A DNA stretch of 64,000 bases, taken from NCBI GenBank assembly GCA_022414725.1, contig CM039463.1:37470816-37534815 (forward strand), written 5' to 3'. The notes below the pieces were generated by a model. The model made no database searches. It was given only the letters and a program-made list of their open reading frames with translations, and was not told where the DNA came from. Made by a program: the position numbers and the translations under genes. This document shows, in pieces, positions 24,201 to 32,083 of the stretch (positions within the stretch are counted from its first letter, which is position 1; each line of letters opens with the position of its first letter). The stretch comes from Microglena sp. YARC (Eukaryota; Chlorophyta; Chlorophyceae; Chlamydomonadales; Chlamydomonadaceae).

Positions 24201-27200
24201 TGCAATTGAGCAATGCGGCTGCATATCTAGAACCACACATTGATGCCCTGTTATTCTCACCGATTTGCTCAGTCAAGCACTCGTGCGCAATTGAGTCATG
24301 CGGCTGAACATCTAGAACCACACATTGCTGCCCAGATCTGCTCCCGATTTGCTCAGCCAAGCACTTGTGTGCAACTGAGTAATGCGGCTGAATATGTAGA
24401 ACAAACACATTGATGCCCACATCTTGACATGTTATCACCAATATGCTCAGTCAAGCACTCGCGTGCAATTGAGTAATGCGGCTGAATATCTAGAACCACA
24501 CATTGCTGCCCAGATCTGATCATTGATGTGCTCAACCAACCACTCGTGTGCAATTGAGTAATGCGGCTGCATATCTAGAACCACACATCGATGCCCTGAT
24601 ATTCTCACCGATAACCTCAGTCAAGCACTCGTGTGCGGGCTCGGCCTTGTTTTCATGTCCGCACTTGTGAAGGTCGAGCTTGTGAGAGGCAGTGGCAGCC
24701 TCCTTGAACTCAGAGCCTAGGCCTTTCAGCTCTTGTGTAACACACCTAGTCACGTAGAGCTTGCACTTGCATCCCAGCAGGCGCGATATGTGGTTGTCCA
24801 GATCCTTCAAGCTGCATTAAAACAGGCGTAAGGTTTTGAAAAAGGTGTTGGGTGGAGTGGGGTGATGGATGCGACAAACCTGGTCACATACAGCTTGCAC
24901 TTGCATCCCAGCAGGCGCGATATGTGGTTGTCCAGATCCTTCAAGCTGCATTAAAACAGGCGTTAGGTTTTGAAAAAGGTGTTGGGTGGAGTGGGGTGAT
25001 GGATGTGACACACCTGGCCACGTACAGCTTGCACTTGCATCCCAGCAGGCGCGATATGTGGTTGTCCAGATCCTTCAAGCTGCATTAAAACAGGCGCAGG
25101 GTTATGAAAAAGGTGTTGGGTGGAGTGGGGTGATGGCTGTGACACACCTGGCCACATACAGCTTGCACTTGTAATGCAGCAGGCGCGATATGTGGTTTTC
25201 CAGGCCCATTTATCATCGGTAGCTGTTGGTAGGCATGATAAAGGTAATGATAACGCCTGGTGGGGCGTGGTGTTAAGGGAGCCCGTCGTACGCGGGTAGG
25301 GAGCGGTCTCCTACATCAACTGGACAAGCTACCATCGCGGTTGACGACCTGCAACGCCAAGAGCGACCGAAGGGGGAGTCGAACCCCCGACTCTTCGTTC
25401 CTTAGCAATCTGGTCTACCACTAGACCATTGTAATCGCTAAAGAGGCTGGTAGGCATGATATTATAAAGGGGTTAGACAAAGGTATTTGGTTGAGTGATG
25501 TGTGGTTGTCCAGGTCCTTTTTTCATTGGTAGCTGTTGGTAGGCATCATATTGTATAGGGATTAGACGCAGGTATTTGGTGGAGTGATGTGCGGTTGTCC
25601 AGGTGCTTAAGGCTGCATACAAACAGGCGCTGGGTTTTGAAAAAGGTGTCGGGTGGAGTGGGTGATGGATGTGACACGGCTGGTAACATACACCTTGCAC
25701 GTGTAACCCAGCAGGCGTGATATGTAGGGACGGGCATATCATATGATGTTGACCAAAGGTGAGTATGATATCATATGATATCATACAAATTACATCATAT
25801 GATATTGTATATACATGGTGATTTTAGCCTAGTCAGACTGCCGGTATCACATGATGTCATATGATATCATATTGCCGTCCGCTAGAGAAACATGTTTGTC
25901 TAGGCAACAGGGTACTACTTCTCGCCAAATTGGTCAGCGCTTAGAGCGCACAAACGTCAAATTGGTCAATTGCAAAAAACGCAAAATCTGCGCGCTGTGC
26001 CCACAGGGGGTTGAAAAAACTGCGCAAAACGCGCAGAGGGGCTCAAAAAGGGAGCGCGGCACCGCGCTGCCGAGCGCGCTTAGTAATACCCTGCTAGGCA
26101 ATTTTCCCCCTTGGTAGGCATGAGATTAATGCAAAGTAATTATAACACCTGGTGGGGCGTGGTATTAAGGGAGCCCTGTCTTACGGCGGTACAGAACGGG
26201 CTGCTACCACCTGAAGCCACTAGAACCTGGGCAGTGCTACCACGGCGGTTGACAGCGACCGCGAACACGTAGGGAACACTTAAGCGCACACGTAGGGATT
26301 CAACTCTGCACCTTCATGTAATTAACGAGCTCTATTATTGAGCCCTTTGTCGAACGTGATTCAAACAATCAATATATTCAAGTTATTCAAGTTATTCAAG
26401 AAGTTCAAGTTATTCAAGATATTCAAGTTCTTCAAGTTATTCAAGTTATTCAAGTTATTCAAGTTATTCAAGTTATTCAAGTTATTCAACTTCTTCAAGT
26501 TCTTCAAGTTCTTCAAGTTATTCAAGTTCTTCAAGTTCTTCAAGTTCTTCAAGTTATTCAAGTTCTTCAAGTTCTTCAAGTTCTTCAAGTTCTTCAAGTT
26601 ATTCAAGTGATTCAAGTTCTTCAAGTTATTCAAGTTCTTCAAGTTATTCAAGTTCTTCAAGTTATCCAAGTTATCCAAGTTATTCAAGTTATTCAAGTTA
26701 TTCAAGTTATTCAAGTTATTCAAGTTATTCAAGTTCTTCAAGTTCTTCAAGATATTCAAGAAGTTCAAGTTCAAAAATTCAAGTTTTTCAAGATATTCAA
26801 GTTCTTCAAGTTATTCCAGAAGTTCAAATTATTCAAGTTATTCAAGACATTCAAGTTATTCAAGATATTCAAGTTATTCAAGACATTCAAGTCGTTCAAA
26901 ATATTCAAGATACTCATAATATTCAAGAAAGTCAAGATAGTCAAGAAATTCAAGATGTTCATAATATTCAGGGAAGTCAAGATAGTCAAGATAGTCAAGA
27001 TTTTCAAGATATTTCTAGACTGTCAGGGTGGGTTATGAATCACATACAAAACACAAGCCGAACAAGTCCCACACGCGTCGCAAGGGACGAGGAAAATTGG
27101 CGTGGAGTGTTAGCAAGCAGGGCGACTGGTGGCACCAGAATCGAGTGCAGCGGATTGAAAGCAGGGCCAGGGGCCAGCAAGGCCCAGGGTTTAAGACAGG

Positions 27201-29940
27201 GCCAGGGGCCAGTAAGGCCCAGGGTTTAAGACAGGGCCAGGGGCCAGTAAGGGCTGGGGTTTAAGAAAGGGCCAGGGGCCAGTCAGGGCCAGCGTTACGT
27301 GCCGACAGACAGAAAAGCGGACAACAGGGTGACTATGGGGGCTCCAGCCTGGTGGGTGGGTGTGGGTGGTGGTAGTGAGAAATCAATCCAATATTGGTGG
27401 AAATCAATCCAATATTGCCTCTTTGGCTATTTTCAATCAGCCTAGGGCTTTGAAAAGTCTGACACATCCTAACTGACTAACTGATTAATTAGGTCTCAGA
27501 CCCCCTTACCCCACATGCACACACACAAACACGCACACATATGCAACAGACACACACATACAAGCACACCCACACAAACTTACTTTGAGGAGGTTGTTGC
27601 GTGGATTAAGTCTCCCCCCACCCACCACCCACCAACCATCCACCACCAACCATCCAGCAGTACAAAATCACTTTGAGGAGGTTGATGCGTGGATTAAGTT
27701 TTCCCCCACCCACCACCCACCAACCATCCACCCCCACCCTCACCCACCATCCAGCAGTACAAACTTACTTTGAGGAGGCTGTTGCGTGGATTAAGTTTCC
27801 TCCCACCCACCACCCACCCACCAACCATCCACCACCACCCACCATCCAGCAGTACAAGCTTACTTTGGGGAGGTTGTTACGTGGATTAAGTTTCCCCCCA
27901 CCCACCACCCACCATCCAGCAGTACAAATTTACATTGAGGAGGTTATTGCGTGGATTAAGTTTCCCCCCACCCCCCACCCACCAACCATCCACCCCCACC
28001 CACCATCCAGCAGTACAAACTTACTTTGAGGAGGTTGTTGCGTGGATGAAGTTACCGTCTAGCAGCACCTGGGAAAGGTGTGGGTTGGAGGTTATGAGAC
28101 ACTCTGATTGTAATCTTGTATGGCTCGTCAGTTGGGCAGTGGAAACCATGTGTTGGTTGCTTGGTTGGGGTTGGTTGGTTGGTTGGTTGGTTGGTTGGTT
28201 GGTTGGTTGGTTGGTTGGTTGGTTGGTTGGTTGGTTGGTTGGTTGGTTGGTTGGTTGGTTGGTTGGGTGGGTGGGTGTTTGTTGGAGTTTGTATTGGTTG
28301 GTTGGTTGGTTGGTTGGTTGGTTGGGGTTGGTTGGGGTTGGGTGGGTGTTTGTTGGGGTTGGTATTGGTTGGTTGGGCAGTGCAGACTTCTAAATTTGAA
28401 GTGTGTCGGCTGTCGTGTGTAACGTGCTTTGTCTTTGTCAGCATGACCAGCTATTGAGACTGAAACTAAAATTGAAATTATGAGTGAAAGTTGAACTGAA
28501 ATTGTGACTGAAACTGAAAATAACTGAAATTGTGACTGAAACTGAAACTCAAACTGTAAATGAGTACGAGAATGTAACTCTACATGGTGCATTACATGTA
28601 GCATGGATGCTTTGTGTGGTACAGAGATACCCAGGGTGCATGCAGCATGCGCCATGTCCCACACACGCTGCACTCCCTGCAGCATGGATGTTGTCCAGCA
28701 CATGGTGCACTTCAGGCAGCACGGATTATTTGTGTGGTGAAGAGATATACAGGGGGCATGCAGCATGCATGCTCTGTGTGGTACAGAGATACACATGTTG
28801 CATGCAGACCAATTCCTAAGGAACGGCGTATCATATGATGTTGACCAAAGGCAAGTATGATATCATATGATATCACACAAATTGCATCATATGATATTGT
28901 TTATAAATGGTAGCTTTAGTCAGACTGCCGACATCATATGATATCATATGATGACATGATATCATATTGCCATTCCCTGCCAATTTCCCATGGTGCATGC
29001 AATCCAGAGACCCATGATCCATGCAGCGCTGAGTGCATGCCGCCCAGTAAGTAAGTGTTCAAGCAGCTTTGTTAATGATGGTGCATGCATCCCATAGACC
29101 CAGGGTGCATGCATGCCGCCCAGTAACTAAGTGTGCATGCAGCCTGCTTAATGAGGGTGCATGCATCCCATAGACCCAGGGTGCATGCATGCCGCCCAGT
29201 AACTAAGTGTGCATGCAGCCTGCTTAATGAGGGTGCATGCATCCCACAGACCTAGGTTACATGCATGCCGCCCAGTAACTAAGTGTGCATGCAGCCTGCT
29301 TAATGAGGGTGCATGCATCCCACAGACCCAGGGTGCATGCATGCCGCCCAGTAACTAAGTGTGCATGCAGCCTGCTTAATGAGGATGCATGCATCCCACA
29401 GACCTAGGTTGCATGCATGCTGCCCAGTTAGTAAGTGTTCAAGCAGCTTTGTTAATGATGGCGCATGCATCCCATAGACCCAGGGTGCATGCATGCCGCC
29501 CAGTAACTAAGTGTGCATGCAGCCTGCTTAATGAGGGTGCATGCATCCCATAGACCCAGGGTGCATGCATGCCGCCCAGTAACTAAGTGTGCATGCAGCC
29601 TGCTTAATGAGGGTGCATGCATCCCTTAGACCCAGGGTGCATGCATGCTGCCCAGTTAGTAAGTGCTCAAGCAGCTTTGTTAATGATGGCGCATGCATCC
29701 CATAGACCCAGGGTGCATTCATGCATCCCAGTTACCAAGGTTTCCCATGCAACTTCCCCATCGACACAGGGTGCATGCAGCCCCATCACCCAGGGGGCCC
29801 ATGCAACATCGCCATGGACCCATAGACCCATAGACCCATAGACAATAGGCCCCACCTACCTTGAATGGTTCATGGAACCCATAATGGATCTTGTAGAATC
29901 CGATAGCTCGTCGAGTGTGTTTGTGCTTCTTCACACGCAT
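10528..29940 (-). CDS. UTP23: rRNA-processing protein UTP23 homologue, 8 exons
   Basis: UTP23 is a nucleolar component of the small-subunit processome, needed for early pre-18S rRNA processing; it has an FCF1/UTP23-type PIN-like fold. Exons on the minus strand: 29940-29860, 28068-28025, 24811-24609, 19654-19587, 18148-18062, 13788-13669, 11879-11805 and 10725-10528, all joined by GT-AG introns in consistent phase, giving 876 bases and 291 residues, close to the usual size. Family signatures seen: the basic start [15 protein letters not shown] and HYGFHEPFK (1-27), VLLDG with Asp31, a Cys/His set compatible with the known zinc site (Cys65, Cys92, His94, Cys104), WWVATQD (117-123), PGTPII, the hallmark [10 protein letters not shown] (202-211), and a Lys/Arg plus Gly-rich tail. 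About 95% of the locus is intron, and almost every intron carries tandem copies of its flanking exon edges. Exon 6 has two further partial copies, so its true use needs transcripts. Confidence 0.93.
10726..11804 (-). other. UTP23 intron 7 with exon-edge copies
   Basis: Read on the minus strand, 10870-10785 repeats the acceptor and 5' edge of exon 8 (CTGCAG followed by a copy encoding V-K-VA-DGPAT). Near the donor side, 11700-11670 repeats the AAAAAG-GTAGGC 3' edge of exon 7. A CAGGG-ended MITE (11082-11276) and a copy of the dispersed 'TTGGTAAAGTCCC' repeat (11700-11775) also lie here. Confidence 0.6.
11082..11276. mobile_element. hAT-type MITE (CAGGG ends), copy without clear target duplication
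   Basis: Starts CAGGGTACTTCCATTGACC and ends with a near-complement (TGGAAATACCCCTG). The interior is rich in GCGC blocks and shares TGCTTGCTGCGCCCACA with the copies at 13216 and 25908. Flanking 8-mers do not match, so the ends may have decayed. Confidence 0.65.
11880..13668 (-). repeat. UTP23 intron 6: GGTT repeats plus exon-edge copies
   Basis: On the acceptor side, 12352-12302 (minus) repeats the acceptor and first ten codons of exon 7 (CTCAG, then PNPMSMKKK). On the donor side, 12900-13600 contains at least four degenerate copies of the 3' edge of exon 6, each ending in a TTTGC(C)AAG-GT-like donor and spaced roughly 100-130 bp. Between them lie long GGTT-type arrays (about 11950-12175 and 12400-12775) and a GT tract near 12197-12250. 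Open frames such as GWLVGWLV or NQPTNQPT across the arrays are artefacts. Confidence 0.75.
13216..13409. mobile_element. hAT-type MITE inside UTP23 intron 6
   Basis: Starts CAGGGTACTTCAATTGACC and ends CTTGGAAGTAACGTG, a decayed complement. Flanking 8-mers ATTAGAAT (13208-13215) and ATTATAAT (13410-13417) match at 7 of 8 positions, consistent with an aged target-site duplication. The GCGC-rich interior is shared with the other CAGGG elements. Confidence 0.7.
13789..17185 (-). repeat. UTP23 intron 5: GTGGGTGA minisatellite and exon 6 copies
   Basis: An array dominated by GTGGGTGA-like units; from about 14500 to 16330 it is organised into a higher-order unit of 87-88 bp. Two partial copies of exon 6 are embedded on the minus strand at 16847-16764 and 16441-16358, each with an intact CAG acceptor and the frame (V)(E/K)DDSMALPKH through LRPKL, but lacking the native 3' end. 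A minus-strand open frame of over 1000 residues ([12 protein letters not shown]) is a consequence of the stop-free repeat, although it does join exon 6 copies in frame. Confidence 0.8.
17520..18061 (-). repeat. Tandem copies of the UTP23 exon 5 3' edge
   Basis: Six to eight copies of a unit of about 87 bp. On the minus strand each copy carries the end of exon 5 ([16 protein letters not shown] or a close variant), a GTACGG-type donor, and a short ATAGTGTG-rich intron stub. The full exon 5 lies at the start of the array (18148-18062). The copies have no clear acceptor, so they would act as alternative or decoy donors, not as cassette exons. Confidence 0.85.
18149..19586 (-). repeat. UTP23 intron 4: several minisatellites
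   Basis: Contains roughly four copies of a unit with CAGGCATTTAGTTGGTT (18168-18310), a GTTGGTGTT-rich tract, a CGCATGTC/CAGGTGAGC minisatellite (18430-18735), about ten copies of a unit of about 30 bp with CAACTAACTCCCACCACCAC (18990-19350), and a CACCACC tract next to exon 4 (19420-19586). Between 18740 and 18985 there is non-repetitive sequence without a recognised function. Confidence 0.7.
19655..20384 (-). other. UTP23 intron 3, acceptor-side part with dispersed repeats
   Basis: Holds an AATTTAAAATTCAAATTG-type tract (19675-19735), dispersed repeat family A copy 2 (about 19915-20110) and two copies of the 'CCCTTAAGCCTATTTGGCC' repeat (20125-20180 and 20300-20385). A 172-residue plus-strand open frame (19801-20319) runs through these repeats and is not supported as a gene. 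Confidence 0.55.
20385..20950 (-). repeat. ~130 bp tandem repeat carrying UTP23 exon 3 edge
   Basis: Four copies with a period of 129-131 bp. On the minus strand each encodes ECLAEQNG followed by GTGAGAGG, recognisably the 3' edge and donor of exon 3 ([14 protein letters not shown]), plus intron sequence. It differs from the neighbouring 85 bp array and so is a separate amplification of the same exon edge. Confidence 0.8.
20990..24608 (-). repeat. 85 bp tandem array of the UTP23 exon 3 3' edge
   Basis: About 42 copies of an 85 bp unit, nearly identical over 21500-23400 and more varied at both ends. On the minus strand each unit reads CACGAGTGCTTGACTGAGC, then AAATCG, then GTGATAAG: the last codons of exon 3 with a donor, followed by about 50 bases of intron. 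The unit closest to the exon (24600-24500) is the least homogenised. There are no unique spacers between repeats, so this is a satellite and not a CRISPR array. Confidence 0.92.
24812..25225 (-). repeat. ~134 bp tandem repeat of UTP23 exon 3 5' edge
   Basis: Three further copies of the acceptor side of exon 3 upstream of the full exon: each has an AATGCAG acceptor, the sequence for [19 protein letters not shown] and a block CACCCCACTCCACCCAACAC from the intron. More decayed copies follow at 25490-25530 and 25580-25720. In these copies the exon piece stops at CCAG-GTGTGTCAC, whereas the genuine exon reads on through [10 protein letters not shown]. Confidence 0.85.
25240..25440 (-). repeat. tRNA-derived SINE-like element, copy 1
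   Basis: On the minus strand the head reads as a tRNA: AGCGATT pairs with GGTCGCT as a seven-pair acceptor stem, GGTCTAGTGGTAGACC forms a D arm with the A box, and GGGGGTTCGACTCCCCC forms a perfect T arm with the B box. The expected anticodon stem does not pair, so it is unlikely to be a functional tRNA. A GC-rich body ending near GGGCTCCCTTAACACC follows and is shared with 26140-26335. The tRNA-head plus shared-body layout fits a SINE. Confidence 0.55.
25725..25884. mobile_element. Palindromic CATATGATATC MITE
   Basis: Starts TAGGGACGGGCATATCAT and ends ATGATATCATATTGCCGTCC, a near-complement. The interior GATGTTGACCAAAGG and TAGTCAGACTGCCG blocks are shared with the copy at 28812-28978. 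No matching target duplication was found. Confidence 0.65.
25908..26093. mobile_element. hAT-type MITE with perfect 8 bp target duplication
   Basis: A 186 bp element that starts CAGGGTACTAC and ends GTAATACCCTG, flanked by the perfect 8 bp repeat CTAGGCAA (25900-25907 and 26094-26101). The GCGC-rich interior with GCCCACAGGGGGTTG matches the copies at 11082 and 13216. It lies in UTP23 intron 2. Confidence 0.88.
26140..26335 (-). repeat. SINE-like element, copy 2
   Basis: Shares with copy 1 the block CCTGGTGGGGCGTGGT followed by TTAAGGGAGCCC, a GGTTGAC block, and a tRNA-like head (on the minus strand GCTC-loop-GAGC as a D arm and AGTTGAATCCC as a B-box-like motif). The head is more diverged than in copy 1. 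Flanking TAGGCATGA sequence is also shared, so part of the duplication may be local. Confidence 0.4.
26370..27010. repeat. (TTCAAGTTA)n 9 bp minisatellite in UTP23 intron 2
   Basis: About 640 bp of 9 bp units TTCAAGTTA or TTCAAGTTC, decaying after 26770. Being a multiple of three and stop-free, it yields long artefactual frames on both strands (FKLFKL, IQVIQV, NLNNLN). Confidence 0.95.
27055..27345 (+). repeat. Dispersed repeat family A, copy 3
   Basis: Shares CGTCGCAAGGGACGAGG-AAAATTGGCG at one end and a GGGGGCTCC motif at the other with the copies at 4659, 19915, 39855 and 46648. Its middle is replaced by four copies of a GGGCCAGGGGCCAGTAAGG unit of about 34 bp. Confidence 0.5.
27575..28024 (-). 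repeat. Tandem copies of the UTP23 exon 2 3' edge
   Basis: Five copies after the genuine exon 2 (28068-28025), spaced about 70-96 bp. On the minus strand each carries ATCCACGCAACAACCTCC-TCAAA followed by the GTAAGTTTGTACTG donor, then a CCCACC-rich stub. The genuine exon encodes [14 protein letters not shown]. Donor-side multiplication, as in introns 3 and 5. Confidence 0.85.
28160..28385. repeat. (GGTT)n array in UTP23 intron 1
   Basis: GGTT units over 28165-28265 and again 28295-28340, with GGGTGGGTGTTTGTTGG variants. Open frames of WLVGWLVG or NQPTNQPT are artefacts. Confidence 0.95.
28812..28978. mobile_element. Palindromic CATATGATATC MITE, copy 3
   Basis: Shares GATGTTGACCAAAGG, ATGATATCATATGATATCA and TAGTCAGACTGCCG blocks in the same order as 25725-25884. 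It lies in UTP23 intron 1. Confidence 0.6.
29030..29800. repeat. ~76 bp tandem repeat in UTP23 intron 1
   Basis: Nine or so copies of a unit with GCATGCATCCCATAGACCCAGGGT, GCCGCCCAGTAACTAAG and CAGCCTGCTTAATGAGG. I could not match this unit to either flanking exon, unlike most other arrays in the gene. Confidence 0.85.
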
Positions 29941-32083
29941 GCTGCTATCCCTCTATTCAAGCCAAGCCAAACGGCCAAAGGCGTCTAGCCCCTTTTCTTC
30001 CCTCCTGGTGATCGCGTTGCGCTTTCACGGGCTAAATAATGCGCAATGATATGCCAACGGGGCGCTTGATTCGGGAAGGATAATTGGTTGGATCCCAATC
30101 AGTCTGTGGGGTGTAGGCTTGGGTGGAGGTTCGGAAATCGCGGCTGCGCTGGCCTGGCTGGGCAGGTTGGGGAGCAGTATCAATTGGAGTGGCAAGGGCA
30201 GGGACAGGAAGGGAGAAGGTCTGTCGGTTTTAATAAAGACGTAAGCGGATGTATCGTGAGGAGTCGTGGTGCGTGCGGCTGATGGCGCTGGTGGCGATGG
30301 ACCTGAAAGGGGTGGAGGCGTCTCCTCAGCGATGCCAGCGTGGGTCTAGGGAAACCCTAGCCCTTACCAGCCCCAACCTCGGAAAATCCAGGTTTAAGTG
30401 ACTTCGGCGTTTCATGGGTTAAAATCCGCTGAGTGTGCACCTTGTTTTCAGTTGCCATAACCAACTGTTTATAACTATTATAAAGTCGGATAATACCGTA
30501 GCCAACCTGAGTACCGGGGGGACTTGCAATTGGAAGCAATCTCAAGTAGCACTCATGAAAAATCCAAACAGTATGTTGCAGGCAAGTCTTACGCAGGTTT
30601 TGGACGTCGTCCCGACATCATGCCATGATGAAGCAATTTATTTATCAGGGGATGTACAATATAATTCAATCGCGATCTGGGCATGTCTTTAATTAGTCTC
30701 CAGCCCTGTGGTTACATTTTGTACTTGGGAGTGTGGTGTCTAATTTGTTAGGAAGTATTTTCACCTCTTGCTTAAGGTAGGACCCCTTGCATAAACATGA
30801 CAAATAGTTAAATAGGTATGCACCAGGGTGGTTCAGGAGGAGGCTCTGCGTCCTGCGATGCAACAAACTTCACAACCCGCCTACTGAGACGCAACCGACC
30901 CATGACCGACCCATAGCCTGCTTCCTGCGACGCAACCAACCCACTGAAGCTGTGTCTGTGACGCAACGGTCCCTCCCCACGTTGCGTCTCAGGAGTCAGG
31001 ACGCAACGGACCCTTTGACGTTGCCTCACAACAACCCTGATAGACAAATCAATGTACTTCCTAGCTTATTGTGCTGCTTGATCAAATGACCAAATACCAG
31101 TAACTATTCAGTCACGCAAGTCAAAACAGTAGAAAGCCGATAGTCATCCTAGCTTATCGATGGTGACATAGGGCACAAGCAAATAAATACAGAACAAACA
31201 CGGTTTTATTACGGCTCTTGTCTTAAGCCCCTGACACTACTGTTGAGCGAGCACTACCCATGCATGCAGGCATGAGACTGCATCAGACTCGCCCACATCC
31301 CTCACTCGTTCTGAGTATTAAAGGCTCCGCCAAATTATATATAATCCTTCCAGTCTATCACTAATGCAGGGAGACCCACCCTATGAGGCGAGAACCTTTT
31401 GCAAAAAAGGGGACAGGATGCATGGAGCAAGAAATAAACGCCAACCAAGAAGGAAGACGATGATGGTTACAACATACTATGCCCCCGATCTCGTCGGGGG
31501 CCTCCGCGTACGCGTGCGCGTTACGCCTCCGCGTCCGACGTGAAAAATGTCCTGGTACCCTACAGGTCTCCAGATGTGTCCGCAGGTCGGCTGTCGGCCT
31601 GGACTACCGGTACTATTTCGCGGCGTTACACGGACAGGGTCGAGGGGGACTTACTTCAGAGCAGGGGACTCCTCCTCCCGAAGTTGCCTACGACCACCAC
31701 CACCGCGAGGACGATCTACCATGCCCACAAGCTGCTGCCTAGAGAGCTGTTCTCCATGCATAGTAGGCCACCGTCACGACCAAGAGAGGTGATCTTCGAG
31801 CATGATAGGTCCATACCACGTTGGTCTCGACCATCCCTACCATCCCGCATCCCTGCCATGTTGGTCTCTACAACCGTTGTTTCCAAAGCCAGATCACGCG
31901 TTCTGGGGTTTGCGGGTTAACCGCTAACAGCTTTATGAAATGAAAAGCAGCGCATCGACAGAAAAATCGACTAAACCTACGACCATCGCTCACTGCTCAC
32001 GCGACTCCGCCGCATCTTCGCATCCCACCTCCTTCTATCTCTCTTCCGTCCTCTCGGCCCAGCTTAACAGCAGCCACTGAAAA
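29941..32083. other. Intergenic between divergent genes
   Basis: Runs from the UTP23 start codon (minus) to the start of the plus-strand membrane-protein gene, so it should contain both promoters. A GACGCAAC motif recurs at 30840-31020. A 126-residue open frame at 31540-31920 (start MKNVLVPYRSPDV) lies in a GC-rich patch and is not recognised. No TATA box or terminator could be assigned. Confidence 0.4.

Noticed and set aside
20990..24608. Possible CRISPR-like array
   Set aside because: Regular 85 bp period but no unique spacers; the repeat is an exon edge plus intron, and the host is eukaryotic.
25369..25440. Functional tRNA on the minus strand
   Set aside because: Acceptor, D and T arms are good but the anticodon stem does not pair and the body continues as a repeat shared with another locus, so a SINE head is more likely.
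26338..27038. FKLFKL, IQVIQV and NLNNLN open frames resembling coiled coils or leucine-rich repeats
   Set aside because: Produced by a 9 bp minisatellite on both strands and in three frames; no codon bias or flanking domain.
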